Positions 51,317 through 60,683 of a DNA stretch of 64,000 nucleotides are shown here, piece after piece. The notes below the pieces were generated by a model. It saw nothing but the letters and a program-made list of their open reading frames with translations, was not told the origin of the DNA and ran no database searches. The position numbers and the translations under genes are program-made. The stretch lies in assembly GCF_000246855.1 (NCBI RefSeq), contig NC_016609.1, forward strand, positions 4,588,001 through 4,652,000, in the 5' to 3' direction. This stretch comes from Niastella koreensis GR20-10 (GTDB lineage Bacteria > Bacteroidota > Bacteroidia > Chitinophagales > Chitinophagaceae). Position 1 is the stretch's first letter; every line of letters starts with the position of its first letter.

Positions 51317-52387
51317 TTACTTATTTCCTGCTCTGTTTAACAACCCGCCCGAGCCGAAATAGTCGTTTAGCCTGAGATTTAAGCCGAATTGGTTATAGGA
51401 AGAATTATTTTGATAATAACTCCTCGCGTAGCGGATTTGGATTTTTTTGAATAACACGCCAACACCTAATGAAAAACCGTTTAGTCCGTTGCCGGCGTTT
51501 GTTATGTTCAGTTCTTTGCGGCGGAGGTAATTATAGCCTGCTGTTACTTCAATTTTATCACCTGCAAACAATTGCACAGCCAGGGTCACATGTCTGAAAA
51601 ACTTGTCAAATATATATTTTTTATCCTTACTATCCTGTGCTAAACCTGTTTCACTATTAAATAAAGTGTCATTGTAACGAGTATCAAACTGGTGCAGCTG
51701 ATTTAATGTTAACGAAAACTGCAACGGAGCATGGGCCAGCCTTTTCGATATACCCAATTGCAGGTCGAAGGGCAAATCGCCACTGCTGCTGCCTGCATAT
51801 TGTTTTAACTGCGCCCCCATATTCTTTGCCACCAGGGAAACCTGCCATAAATGGATTGAATCGTAATAGGCGATGCCTATATCCATTGCTACGCCCGAGG
51901 AACTATAAATACCATAAGAAGAATGGATGAACTTGGCCGTAACGCCGTAATGCCAGCGCTCCCCGTATTGCCGGGCGGCGCTTAGCTGGGCCACATAATC
52001 GGCCGGGCGCATATTGCCCAGCACATTCCCCATCATATCGGTTTCTGCTATTGACCCATAACTAAAATAATTAATACCGGCTGCAAAAGTGGTATTGAGG
52101 GAATTAGCATGATACCCCCACATAAGATGATAATTCTTTATACCTGCATAAAATGAGTTGAAAACCATATTGGCCTGGGTATGCATGACTGGCCGTAATA
52201 ACGAGGGATTGTTGAACGCTAGCCCAATGTCCTGGGTTTGATTGGAAATATTAATGCCGCCTAAGGCTGTTAGCTGGGGCGTGTTGGAGAGCTTTAAAAA
52301 ATTATATACAGTATTACCGCCCAATGTTTGCGCATTTGCCCGGGTAAGGATCAATAAATATACTAATATATGCAGTCTGCCTGGCAT
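51317..52387 (-). CDS. porQ: PorQ-like type IX secretion / gliding-associated outer-membrane protein
   Basis: A 356-residue exported protein of the PorQ family. The start at 52387 gives the signal MPGRLHILVYLLILTRANAQ; the longer frame up to 52546 translates intergenic SYAKASA-type repeat. TVYNFLKLSNTPQLTALGG at the mature N terminus and FNSFYAGIKNYHLMWGYH fit PorQ, a beta-barrel protein of the FadL/PorV group associated with type IX secretion in gliding Bacteroidota. Other por/gld genes are not adjacent. The C terminus ends in barrel strands. Confidence 0.85.
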   Translation of the reverse strand: MPGRLHILVYLLILTRANAQTLGGNTVYNFLKLSNTPQLTALGGINISNQTQDIGLAFNNPSLLRPVMHTQANMVFNSFYAGIKNYHLMWGYHANSLNTTFAAGINYFSYGSIAETDMMGNVLGNMRPADYVAQLSAARQYGERWHYGVTAKFIHSSYGIYSSSGVAMDIGIAYYDSIHLWQVSLVAKNMGAQLKQYAGSSSGDLPFDLQLGISKRLAHAPLQFSLTLNQLHQFDTRYNDTLFNSETGLAQDSKDKKYIFDKFFRHVTLAVQLFAGDKIEVTAGYNYLRRKELNITNAGNGLNGFSLGVGVLFKKIQIRYARSYYQNNSSYNQFGLNLRLNDYFGSGGLLNRAGNK

Positions 52388-52490
52388 GAAGGTTTCATCC
52401 GCCGAAGCCTGGGCGTAGGTGGATTGGGCACTAAAATAACGAAAAAGCCCCAAGGCGCAATCCGCCTTCGCTAAGGCTCCGGCGGATAAA
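52388..52490. repeat. GC-rich SYAKASA-type repeat, copy 2
   Basis: Two related units: CTACGCCCAGGCTTCGGCGG (read on the minus strand just upstream of porQ) and GGAGCCTTAGCGAAGGCGGA at about 52461-52486. They translate as TYAQASADET and similar and explain the false N-terminal extension of porQ. Confidence 0.65.
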
Positions 52491-52521
52491 AAAAAATTCC
52501 TCCATTGACATGGAGGAATTT
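52487..52521 (-). terminator. Intrinsic terminator of lon
   Basis: Perfect 12-bp stem (52494-52505 with 52510-52521), loop TGAC; on the minus strand it is followed by nine T. Located 130 bases after the lon stop. Confidence 0.88.
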
Positions 52522-52649
52522 CTTTAACCCTTAAAACAACCAACATGAAAAAAAATCTCGGTTGAATATTATACTAACAGGGTACAATTATTATTTGTTC
52601 AAAATTGATGTAGATGTTCGTATTAAAATCCAATTAAAGGCTTCATGTA

Positions 52650-55052
52650 CTATGCAAGTGCAATATCCAACACCTGCTGCATTGTTTTTACATAGTGAAA
52701 TGTTAACCCTTTTATAAAGGCCGGCTCAATTTCCTTTACGTCACGTTCATTCTGCCAGCACATGACTATCTCCTTTAATCCGGCTCTGCGGGCAGCCAAT
52801 ACTTTTTCTTTAATCCCCCCTACCGGCAACACCTGACCGCGTAAGGTAATTTCGCCGGTCATGGCCAGGTAAGGTTTTACCCGCTTGCCTGTTAAAGCCG
52901 AAGTAATAGCCGTCATGATAGTTATACCAGCACTTGGACCATCTTTTGGTACGGCGCCTTCGGGCACGTGCACATGGATGTTCTTTTTATCGAACAATGA
53001 TGTATTGATGCCTATCTTTTTAGCGTTCGACTGTAAGTAGGTTAACGCGGTTACTGCGCTTTCCTTCATTACGTTACCCAGGTTACCGGTAAGCTTTAAT
53101 TCGCCTTTGCCATCGCTGAGGCTGGTTTCCATAAACAGGATATCACCCCCTACATAAGTCCACGCCAGGCCAACTGCCACACCGGGCATATTGGCGGTTT
53201 TGTAGATCTCATTGTTGTATTTGGGCTTACCCAGGATCTTCTCAACGTCTCTTTCAGACAAAGGACTTTTTACCGCTTCATTAATGGCAAATTCCTTTGC
53301 CTCGTATCGCATAATGGATGCCAGGTAACGGTCCAGCTCACGCACGCCGCTTTCCCGGGTATAATTCTGAATGATCTTTTCCAGGATGTTATCGCCGATC
53401 TTAAAATCAATCGACTTTAACCCATGCGCTTCTTTTTGTTTGGGTACCAGGTGGCGTTTGGCTATTTGTACCTTTTCTTCCACAGCATACCCGCTCAGGT
53501 TAATGATCTCGAGCCGGTCGCGCAGGGCAGGTTGAATATTATTGATGTCATTGGCGGTAGCAATGAACAATACCTTGCTGAGGTCATATTCCAGCTCCAG
53601 GTAATTATCGTAGAAGTTATTGTTCTGTTCAGGATCAAGCACCTCCAGCAGGGCTGAAGACGGATCGCCACGGTGATCGTTCCCAACTTTATCAATTTCG
53701 TCGAGAATGATAACCGGGTTCGATGACTTCAACTTACGCACCATTTGAATAATACGCCCCGGCATAGCGCCGATATAGGTTTTACGGTGCCCACGGATCT
53801 CGCTTTCATCATGCAAGCCGCCCAAACTTACGCGGCCATACTTCCGTTTAACTGCCGTTGCAATGCTGCGGCCAAGGGAAGTTTTGCCAATACCGGGAGG
53901 GCCCACAAAGCACAGGATGGGGCTTTTCATATCGCCCTTCAGTTTCAACACGGCCAGGTATTCCAGCAAACGCTCTTTTACCTTGTCCATTCCATAATGG
54001 TCGTGGTCAAGCACCTTTTTGGCCTTTTTGAGGTCGTACTGGTCTTCGGTCACTTCGCCCCAGGGCAGTTCGAGCATCAGGTCGAGGTGATTGTATACCA
54101 CGGAGTAATCGGGCGTGCTGGGGTGCATGCGCTCCAGCTTCTCAATGCCCTTTTTAAACATTTCCTTAGCCGCCTCGGTCCATTTCTTGGCCTCGGCCTT
54201 TTTCATCATTTCCTTGATCTCCCGCTCATTGGTATCGCCGCCCAGCTCTTCCTTGATGCTTTTCATTTGCTGTTGCAGGAAATACTCGCGCTGCTGTTTA
54301 TCGAGCTCCGTTTTGGTTTTGGTGGTCACCTTGTTCTTGAGTTCGGCAAATTGCAGTTCGCGCTGCAGCAATTTCATCAACAGATCTGCCCGCTTTTCGA
54401 TATTATTCATTTCCAGCAGCTTCTGCTTTTCAGTCAGCTCGGTATTCAAATTGCTGCTAATGAAGTGAATAAGAAATGAGGGATTTTCAATATTGCGTAA
54501 AATAATGGAGGCTTCGGAGGGAATATTGGGCGACAGTTGAATGATTTGTCCCGCCATTTCCTTGATATTGGCCACATAGGCGTCAAAATCCTCATTCTTC
54601 GGCGCATCCGGCTCTTCCAGCAGTTCTACCTGGGCCTTAAAATAAGGGTCCTCCGTAGTAATTGACTTTACTTTAAACCGGCGTTTACCCTGGATAATGA
54701 CGGTGGTGCCGCCATCGGGCATTTTAATCATCTTAATGATCTTGGCCACCGTACCGATGTCTTCCAGGTCTTTCACCTCAGGATCTTCTACATTACTGTC
54801 TTTTTGCGCTATAACGCCTACCAGTTTGTCAGCTTTATAGGCGTCGTTAACGGCTTTTATACTTTTATCGCGACCCACGGTAATTGGTAAAACAACCCCG
54901 GGGAACAAAACGGTGTTACGCAATGGTAACAGGGGCAACTCCGACGGAATGACTATATCTGCGTTATTATCCCCTTCATTTTCATTCAGTGGAATAATAG
55001 GAATAAAATCCATTTCATCTTCAGGCGTGAAAAACATTTTCGCTTCTTTCAT
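52650..55052 (-). CDS. lon: ATP-dependent protease Lon
   Basis: Cytosolic AAA+ serine protease of 800 residues. Order: N-terminal LON substrate-binding domain (about 37-230), AAA+ module with Walker A GPPGIGKT (384-391) and Walker [10 protein letters not shown], sensor-2 region, and the C-terminal peptidase with the Ser707/Lys750 dyad in PKDGPSAG and [13 protein letters not shown]. It degrades damaged and regulatory proteins. A short acidic N-terminal tail (residues 1-33) is common in Bacteroidota Lon. It is monocistronic with its own terminator. Confidence 0.97.
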   Translation of the reverse strand: MKEAKMFFTPEDEMDFIPIIPLNENEGDNNADIVIPSELPLLPLRNTVLFPGVVLPITVGRDKSIKAVNDAYKADKLVGVIAQKDSNVEDPEVKDLEDIGTVAKIIKMIKMPDGGTTVIIQGKRRFKVKSITTEDPYFKAQVELLEEPDAPKNEDFDAYVANIKEMAGQIIQLSPNIPSEASIILRNIENPSFLIHFISSNLNTELTEKQKLLEMNNIEKRADLLMKLLQRELQFAELKNKVTTKTKTELDKQQREYFLQQQMKSIKEELGGDTNEREIKEMMKKAEAKKWTEAAKEMFKKGIEKLERMHPSTPDYSVVYNHLDLMLELPWGEVTEDQYDLKKAKKVLDHDHYGMDKVKERLLEYLAVLKLKGDMKSPILCFVGPPGIGKTSLGRSIATAVKRKYGRVSLGGLHDESEIRGHRKTYIGAMPGRIIQMVRKLKSSNPVIILDEIDKVGNDHRGDPSSALLEVLDPEQNNNFYDNYLELEYDLSKVLFIATANDINNIQPALRDRLEIINLSGYAVEEKVQIAKRHLVPKQKEAHGLKSIDFKIGDNILEKIIQNYTRESGVRELDRYLASIMRYEAKEFAINEAVKSPLSERDVEKILGKPKYNNEIYKTANMPGVAVGLAWTYVGGDILFMETSLSDGKGELKLTGNLGNVMKESAVTALTYLQSNAKKIGINTSLFDKKNIHVHVPEGAVPKDGPSAGITIMTAITSALTGKRVKPYLAMTGEITLRGQVLPVGGIKEKVLAARRAGLKEIVMCWQNERDVKEIEPAFIKGLTFHYVKTMQQVLDIALA

Positions 55053-55411
55053 ACAAAGATTATCTGTGACAAAATAACATACTCTTGCTTAATTAACCAT
55101 GAATTGAAGGCAATTGCCATATATGTCAAGTTTAATGCCAGTGCAATAAAGGCATAGGAATCAAGGAGAAAGCTGCCTGTTTTGGCAGGTTAAGCGGACA
55201 ATTGATGTTAATAGAAAGAATATCAGGAATATAAGGTACGGGATTGTTTGTAAAAATTGCTTTGCGGTTGTGGGAGACTGTTGGCAAAGGGTAGAGATTT
55301 CTAATTTCTCATTCTTCATTTTTAATTTCTCATTACTCCCCTTCAGGGGCTGGGGGCATAAAAAAAGCTCCTTTCGGGAGCTTGCTAGATCATAAACCGT
55401 TTTATGGAAAA
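55053..55411. other. Intergenic region between lon and DUF3276
   Basis: Contains phrase-like repeats (ATTTCTAATTTCTCATTCTT, about 55288-55345) and the DUF3276 terminator. A frame at 55161-55418 reads through these repeats and is not a gene. The lon promoter should be near 55060-55100; no clean -7 box. Confidence 0.6.
55359..55383 (-). terminator. Intrinsic terminator of the DUF3276 gene
   Basis: On the minus strand AAGCTCC, loop, GGAGCTT (stem 55365-55371 with 55377-55383), followed by seven T. 28 bases after the stop. Confidence 0.88.
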
Positions 55412-55861
55412 TTACCATTTGTCAACTTCTTCACCGGCATCAGCAGCTGAGCTGGAACCATTGCTGGCGGCTGCACTGATTACTGGTTGCAATGCTGGCG
55501 CACTGGGAGGAGTGCTGGTGGCAGCAGGTGAATCCATTACATCGTCCATATCTGTATCTGCAACTTGATCGTGGTTGTAGGCGTCAAAATCAAAGTTAGG
55601 CATCAATTCAGTTTTCACATAGTCTACTGCTTCTGTCAACGCCTTCAAGAATTTGTTGAAATCTTCTTTGTACAAGAAGATCTTGTGCCTGTCGTACCCG
55701 TTTTCGTTGAATTTTTTGCGGCTTTCCGTAATGGTAATGTAGTAATCATTTCCACGGGTAGCCCTCACATCAAAGAAGTAGGTTCTTCTTTTCCCAGCTC
55801 TTATGCGTTTGCTATAAACGCTTTCCATACGTTTGTCGTTGTTTTCGTACGCCACAGTCAT
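55412..55861 (-). CDS. PUR-family nucleic-acid-binding protein (DUF3276)
   Basis: A 149-residue protein of the PUR-alpha-like family found throughout Bacteroidota. The first 90 residues form one PUR repeat, including SKRIRAGKRRTYFFDVRATRGN and DYYITITESRKKF, then DRHKIFLYKEDFNKFLKALTEAVDYV. The rest is an acidic/Ala-Ser-Pro-rich tail (DAYNHDQVADTDMDDVMDSP). It probably binds single-stranded DNA or RNA. Monocistronic with a good promoter and terminator. Confidence 0.9.
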   Translation of the reverse strand: MTVAYENNDKRMESVYSKRIRAGKRRTYFFDVRATRGNDYYITITESRKKFNENGYDRHKIFLYKEDFNKFLKALTEAVDYVKTELMPNFDFDAYNHDQVADTDMDDVMDSPAATSTPPSAPALQPVISAAASNGSSSAADAGEEVDKW

Positions 55862-55910
55862 TTAAGTTTTGCAGTTAACAATTATCAAATTTTCACAAAA
55901 AAAAGCGTTA

Positions 55911-55941
55911 CAAATATAATATTGTTTTAGAATCAACAAAA
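55911..55941 (-). promoter_or_regulatory. Promoter of the DUF3276 gene
   Basis: On the minus strand TTTTG (55937-55941), 18-base spacer, TATATTTG (55911-55918): near-perfect match to the TTTG-N19-TAnnTTTG consensus, 50 bases before the ATG. Confidence 0.7.
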
Positions 55942-55997
55942 TTTCATTAGCCTTTTACGAAGTAATTTCCCTTAATTATCCCCATTTGTGAGTCGTT

Positions 55998-57821
55998 TTA
56001 GCCCTCTTCCCGCTCCTGTTGCAGCTGTTGTTCGTATAAATACGCATAATAACCATTCAATGATAATAATTCACTATGTGTTCCGGTCTCCACAATTTTA
56101 CCCTCGTCGAGCACTACAATGTTATCAAAATCGAATAAAGTAAAGATGCGATGCGTAATTATGATCGCCGTTTTATGTTGAAGATAAATACCCAGGTTAC
56201 CCAGGATTTCTTTCTCGGTACGGGCGTCCACGGCGCTTAAACAATCGTCAAACACCACAACCTGCGGGTCTTTTGCCAGGGCGCGGGCTATGGAAATGCG
56301 TTGTTTTTGTCCACCGCTCAGGGTAACACCACGCTCCCCTACCATAGTGTCGTATTTTTCGTGAAACTGCTCTATCTCTTTTTCCACGCTGGCCGAACGG
56401 GCAGCTTTTACTGCGGTATCGGTATTTACTGTACTCCCGGGACTAAACAGGATATTATTATTAATGGTATCGCTGAACAGAAATACATCCTGCGGCACAT
56501 AACTGATCTGGCGGCGCAGCTCCTGCAGGTCCATTTGCTTCAGATCAGTTCCATCTACCTTTATCTTCCCAACAGTAGGATCGTACATGCGTAATAACAA
56601 TTGCGCAATAGTGGTTTTGCCACTGCCGGTATGGCCGATGATGGCGATTTTTTGTCCTTTTTTTATATGCAGGTTGAAATGGGTAAGCGCCTGAATGCCG
56701 GTATTTGGGTATACGAAGTCAACATTGTCGAATGCAATATCGCCCTGTAAAGTAGTTTTAACGGGATGCACCGGGTTTACGATAGCGGAATCGGTATTCA
56801 GAAATTCGTTGATGCGCTTTTGCGAAGCGGCCGCCCGCTGGATCATACTGGCCGTCCACCCAATGGCGCCAACCGGGAAAGTGAGCATATTTATATACAT
56901 CACAAACTCGGCAATAGTGCTCATTTTAATATTATGCTGCCCGTAAATTGCGTAAATACCGCCAATCATAATGGCCAGCAGGGTACTAAGCCCGATCAAC
57001 AAGGTCATGGAAGGGAAATACAACGCTTCCATTTTAGCCAGCCCAATCGCGTTCTCCTTATACTCCTCACTATTCTTATCAAAAAAACGGTACATCGCTT
57101 TTTCCTGTACAAAAGATTTGATAACCCTGATACCCGAATATGATTCCTGGGCATTGGTGGTTAAATCGCTTAACAATGCCTGGATGCGCTCACTCCTTCT
57201 GTTGATAATGGTGTTTACCACATAAATAGTAACGGCCAGAATAGGCAGCGGCGCCAATACATACAGGGTTAGCAAGGCGTCTTTTTTTACCATGTAATAA
57301 ACCGACAGCGAAATAAGAGATACCAGGTTAATCAAATACATGATGGCTGGTCCCGTAAACATGCGCACCCGGCTAACATCCTCGGCCATGCGGTTCATGA
57401 GGTCGCCGGTACTATGGGTTTTGTAGAAATTGGAATCAAGTGTGAGGTAGTGTTGAAAGATCTGGTTCTTTTGGTCGTACTCGATGTGGCGGCTCATGAC
57501 GATGATGGTTTGCCGCATCAGGAACATAAAAATACCCCGGATGAGGGCCAGCACCAGGATGACAATACCGCATAAAGCGATAACAGAAATGGTCCGGTTC
57601 TTTTCGGCCAGGTGAATGAACCAGTTCACCAGCCAGTCGTACTGCACCGGTTCTTTTTTTGATTCAATGCCAAAAGCCCGTTGCACTACATCGAACACGT
57701 AGCCGGTAACCTGCGGGGCCAATACGGCAAAGTAGTTGGAGATAACGATAAATACGATACCGAGGAGGAGTCTTAACCGGTATTTCCAGAAATATCTTTC
57801 TAACGCTTTTAAGTGTTTCAT
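55998..57821 (-). CDS. ABC exporter (fused membrane and ATPase domains)
   Basis: A 607-residue half-transporter of the MsbA/MdlB type. The start at 57821 (MKHLKALERYFWKYRL) is chosen because the longer frame to 57914 translates repeat DNA. Six transmembrane helices occupy about residues 1-320; the nucleotide-binding domain has Walker A GHTGSGKTT, Q-loop YVPQDVFLFS, signature LSGGQKQRIS, Walker B VVVFDDCLSAVD and the H-loop ITHR. The residue after the Walker B aspartate is Asp, not Glu, as in the degenerate subunit of some heterodimeric exporters. Substrate unknown. Confidence 0.9.
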   Translation of the reverse strand: MKHLKALERYFWKYRLRLLLGIVFIVISNYFAVLAPQVTGYVFDVVQRAFGIESKKEPVQYDWLVNWFIHLAEKNRTISVIALCGIVILVLALIRGIFMFLMRQTIIVMSRHIEYDQKNQIFQHYLTLDSNFYKTHSTGDLMNRMAEDVSRVRMFTGPAIMYLINLVSLISLSVYYMVKKDALLTLYVLAPLPILAVTIYVVNTIINRRSERIQALLSDLTTNAQESYSGIRVIKSFVQEKAMYRFFDKNSEEYKENAIGLAKMEALYFPSMTLLIGLSTLLAIMIGGIYAIYGQHNIKMSTIAEFVMYINMLTFPVGAIGWTASMIQRAAASQKRINEFLNTDSAIVNPVHPVKTTLQGDIAFDNVDFVYPNTGIQALTHFNLHIKKGQKIAIIGHTGSGKTTIAQLLLRMYDPTVGKIKVDGTDLKQMDLQELRRQISYVPQDVFLFSDTINNNILFSPGSTVNTDTAVKAARSASVEKEIEQFHEKYDTMVGERGVTLSGGQKQRISIARALAKDPQVVVFDDCLSAVDARTEKEILGNLGIYLQHKTAIIITHRIFTLFDFDNIVVLDEGKIVETGTHSELLSLNGYYAYLYEQQLQQEREEG

Positions 57822-57841
57822 TCGTGCGCCAAAGGTAGGGC

Positions 57842-57955
57842 GCAAAGTTGAAAAGTTAACACGTTGACGGAGTTGACGAGGGCCTTCCGGCCCGGCCCAC
57901 CGATTATTTATCAACCTGTTAACTTGTCAACCTATTAACTTGTTGACCTGTTAGG
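57842..57955. repeat. Phrase-like intergenic repeats (GTTAAC/TTGAC words)
   Basis: AAGTTAACACGTTGACGG, then complementary ACCTGTTAACTTGTCAACC and ATTAACTTGTTGACC words, plus a GGGCC-TTCC-GGCCC hairpin. They lie upstream of the ABC exporter and supply the stop of the 110-residue protein at 57935. Confidence 0.8.
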
Positions 57956-58267
57956 CCGTAAACTGCTCACTACTCCTATCACGCCAATCAGGCCAACAAT
58001 GCCTAATAGCCCTATCAACAGGGGTATTTTGCCGGCTTTTGTTCCCACGGCGTTCATTTTTGGCGGAGCCGCTTCCATATCCCATTCATTTATAAGATCA
58101 TATTCATCCCCTGACACTTCGTTCAGCGGATCATCTATGTCGGCCTCGTCGTTATGTTTTGTTGGAGTTTCTTTACGCACCACGTTGAAACTGTTACCGA
58201 TTGTGGTCTCAAACTCACTATGCACCTGTGTGTTTGGGTCTGTATATGTAGATTTTTTCTTTCCCAT
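57935..58267 (-). CDS. Hypothetical C-terminally anchored membrane protein
   Basis: A 110-residue protein: charged, acidic soluble part (residues 1-80, with DEADIDDPLNEVSGDEYDL) and one hydrophobic helix near the C terminus (KIPLLIGLLGIVGLIGVIGVV), followed by a short tail RPNRSTS whose codons and stop come from repeat DNA. Tail-anchored topology is likely. No family recognised. Next to the ABC exporter on the same strand with 113 bases between. Confidence 0.6.
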   Translation of the reverse strand: MGKKKSTYTDPNTQVHSEFETTIGNSFNVVRKETPTKHNDEADIDDPLNEVSGDEYDLINEWDMEAAPPKMNAVGTKAGKIPLLIGLLGIVGLIGVIGVVSSLRPNRSTS

Positions 58268-58301
58268 AATGTATCGCTTTCAAAAGTTATACCCGCCTCG
58301 C

Positions 58302-58350
58302 CCGCCGTAGCCTTAGCGTAGGCGGGCCTCCTTCGCCAAGGCTACGGCGG
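58302..58350. repeat. GC-rich SYAKASA-type repeat, copy 3 (inverted pair)
   Basis: CCGCCGTAGCCTT (58302-58314) and AAGGCTACGGCGG (58338-58350) are perfect inverted copies, with AGCGTAGGCGG between them. Lies in the divergent spacer before the GH13 gene. Confidence 0.8.
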
Positions 58351-58417
58351 CCAAAGGCGGCTGCTGTGGTACGTCAATTGCAAAAATGGTTCAGACATTA
58401 AAAAATAATTGCTACGT

Positions 58418-60124
58418 ATGGAGATTAAGAACAAGGAATGGTGGAAGGAAACCGTGATTTACCAGGTTTATCCCCGCAGTTTTAAAGACAGCAACGGGGA
58501 TGGGATCGGTGACCTTCCGGGACTTATTTCAAAACTCGATTATATTCAAAGCCTTGGGGTTGGCCTGGTATGGCTGAACCCTATTTATGCCTCGCCCAAT
58601 GACGACAATGGGTACGATATCAGTAATTACGAAGCCATTTCACCCTCCTTCGGCACCATTGCCGATTTTAATACGCTGGTGGTTGGCCTGCACGCCAGAG
58701 GGATTAAACTGCTGATGGACCTGGTGGTTAATCACACGAGTGACGAACACCCCTGGTTTGTGGAATCGAGAAAATCGAGAGACAACCCCTATCGTGATTA
58801 TTACCACTGGTGGCCGGCCGAAAAAGGAAAGCCCCCACACCGTTATAGCTTCTTTGATAAAAAAGGCGAAGCCTGGCAATTTGATGCATCCACCAACGCT
58901 TATTACCTGCATTACTTCAGTAACAAACAACCAGACCTTAACTGGGAGAACCCTAAAGTAAGACAGGACATTTATCAAATGATGCGCTTTTGGCTCGATA
59001 AGGGCATTGATGGTTACCGTATGGATGCCATTTCCTACATCGCCAAAGACACCCGCTGGCCGGTAGTTTCTAAAAAAGACCTGAGTGAAAAATATGAAGG
59101 CGACTGGAGTTACTTTTATGCCAAAGGACCTAAACTGCACGACTACCTGCATGAAATGCACCAGGAGGTATTGAGCAAATACCCTGATGCGGTTACGATT
59201 GCAGAGACACCCGGCATTCATAAAGAGGAAGCATTACTATTTGTACATGAGGACAGGCAGGAACTGCACATGCTGTATCATTTTAAAGGTATGGGCTTGG
59301 GCTATGCCAAAGAAGGGTTTAAACGGCCCGATCCCAATGGGTACAGCTTACCTGCCTTTAAAAAATTATATACTGAATGGAATGATGTATTTGCGAAGGA
59401 AGGCTGGGGCACTATCTATCTGGGCAATCACGATCAGCCGCGGATGCTTACCCGTTGGGGAAATGATTCGCCCGAATTCAGAATTCCCTCCTCCAAACTG
59501 CTCGTTACCTTTTTACTGACTATGCGCGCCACGCCAATTTTTTATAATGGCGACGAACTGGGCATGGTGAATATTAAATTCGATTCAATAGCCGATTACC
59601 GGGATATTGAAACGTTGTACATGTATCATTACCTGCAATACCACAAAGAAGACCTGGACCAATTTATTAAAGACCAGCAGTTTGGCGCCCGCGACAACAG
59701 CCGCACGCCTTATCAATGGAATGCCACCCCCAATGCCGGTTTTACTACCGGTGAACCCTGGATAAAAGTAAATGCCGATCACGTATATATAAACCAGGAA
59801 GCGCAGGATATGGATGGCAATTCGCCACTGAATTATTTCAGGCACCTGGTGCAGTTGCGAAAAGACCATATCGAACTCGTTTATGGTGAATACAAACTGC
59901 ATGATCAGGAGCATGAGCAGGTGTATACCTACACCCGCACACTCGGTAATACTGCCACCCTGATCGTACTTAACTTTTCCGATGAATTGGTGCCTTACAC
60001 CATTCCAAAGGAATTACATAAAAAACAATTTCAATTAATCAGTAATAATGAAACCTCCCTGCAACACGAAGGGCATAAGCTTATGCTGTTGCCCTGGCAG
60101 GCGGTGATCTTTAAATTAAAATAA
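58418..60124 (+). CDS. GH13 alpha-glucosidase (oligo-1,6-glucosidase type)
   Basis: A 568-residue cytosolic alpha-glucosidase without signal peptide. ATG at 58418 is used; the longer frame begins with TTG at 58409. (beta/alpha)8 barrel motifs are in order: DLVVNHTSDEHPWF, GYRMDAISYIAK (nucleophile Asp203), TIAETPG (acid Glu263) and YLGNHDQPR (Asp339). WWKETVIYQVYPRSFKDSNGDGIGDL at the start is typical of oligo-1,6-glucosidase, alpha-glucosidase and trehalose-6-phosphate hydrolase groups. The next gene is 10 bases downstream, so they may be co-transcribed. Confidence 0.92.
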   Translation: MEIKNKEWWKETVIYQVYPRSFKDSNGDGIGDLPGLISKLDYIQSLGVGLVWLNPIYASPNDDNGYDISNYEAISPSFGTIADFNTLVVGLHARGIKLLMDLVVNHTSDEHPWFVESRKSRDNPYRDYYHWWPAEKGKPPHRYSFFDKKGEAWQFDASTNAYYLHYFSNKQPDLNWENPKVRQDIYQMMRFWLDKGIDGYRMDAISYIAKDTRWPVVSKKDLSEKYEGDWSYFYAKGPKLHDYLHEMHQEVLSKYPDAVTIAETPGIHKEEALLFVHEDRQELHMLYHFKGMGLGYAKEGFKRPDPNGYSLPAFKKLYTEWNDVFAKEGWGTIYLGNHDQPRMLTRWGNDSPEFRIPSSKLLVTFLLTMRATPIFYNGDELGMVNIKFDSIADYRDIETLYMYHYLQYHKEDLDQFIKDQQFGARDNSRTPYQWNATPNAGFTTGEPWIKVNADHVYINQEAQDMDGNSPLNYFRHLVQLRKDHIELVYGEYKLHDQEHEQVYTYTRTLGNTATLIVLNFSDELVPYTIPKELHKKQFQLISNNETSLQHEGHKLMLLPWQAVIFKLK

Positions 60125-60134
60125 ACAATTCGTT

Positions 60135-60671
60135 ATGGATAGCATTAACAAACAACAAAAAGAAAAAAACCACGAAGACCTTAACAACAAAGCGGCCGTT
60201 GATAAACTGCGTGAACTGATAGATAAAACAAAGACCTGTTTTTTCGATACCGGACATGCCTCTGTTGAATCGAGCGGTGTACGGCCGATGACTGTACAAC
60301 AGGTTGATGATGCCGGCAACCTTTGGTTCCTAAGCGCCAATGACAGCCATAAGAATGAAGATATAGCAGCAGACCGCACGGTAAAACTGTTCTTCCAGGG
60401 TGCTGCCCATTCAGATTTTATGTACATCACCGGTAAAGCAGTAATTATACATGACCGCAATAAGATTGACGAGTTGTGGGAACCCATTATGAAGACCTGG
60501 TTTACAGAAGGCAAGGACGATCCCAGGATCTCAGTTATAAAATTTACTCCCGAAGATGGTTATTACTGGGACACCAAGCATGGTAAAGGAATTGCTTTCC
60601 TGAAAATGCTGGCAGGTGCGGCCACTGGTAAAACAATGGACGACTCTATTGAGGGGAAGTTGAAAATGTAA
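60135..60671 (+). CDS. FMN-binding split-barrel protein (general stress protein 26 type)
   Basis: A 178-residue pyridoxamine 5'-phosphate oxidase-like protein. VESSGVRPMTVQQVDDAGNLWFLSANDSHKNEDI and VKLFFQGAAHSDFMYITGKA follow the YdaG/GsiB-26 pattern of flavin-binding stress proteins. Enzymatic role is not known; members bind FMN/FAD and may be reductases. It follows the GH13 gene by 10 bases and converges on another split-barrel gene with a 12-base gap. Confidence 0.85.
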   Translation: MDSINKQQKEKNHEDLNNKAAVDKLRELIDKTKTCFFDTGHASVESSGVRPMTVQQVDDAGNLWFLSANDSHKNEDIAADRTVKLFFQGAAHSDFMYITGKAVIIHDRNKIDELWEPIMKTWFTEGKDDPRISVIKFTPEDGYYWDTKHGKGIAFLKMLAGAATGKTMDDSIEGKLKM

Positions 60672-60683
60672 GTGTGCCGGCAA

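Noticed and set aside
52545-52565. ATG followed by a 6-codon plus-strand frame after AACAACCAAC
   Set aside because: Looks like the 5' end of a Bacteroidota gene but stops at once and nothing follows; treated as chance or remnant.
53745-54479. 244-codon plus-strand frame
   Set aside because: Antisense shadow of lon; Lon motifs are complete on the minus strand.
55161-55418. 85-codon minus-strand frame
   Set aside because: Built of phrase-like repeats (EKLKMKNEKLE) and the DUF3276 terminator.
8455-57955. CRISPR array as an explanation for the repeated words
   Set aside because: No constant repeat length, no unique spacers and no cas genes; the words are degenerate and self-complementary.
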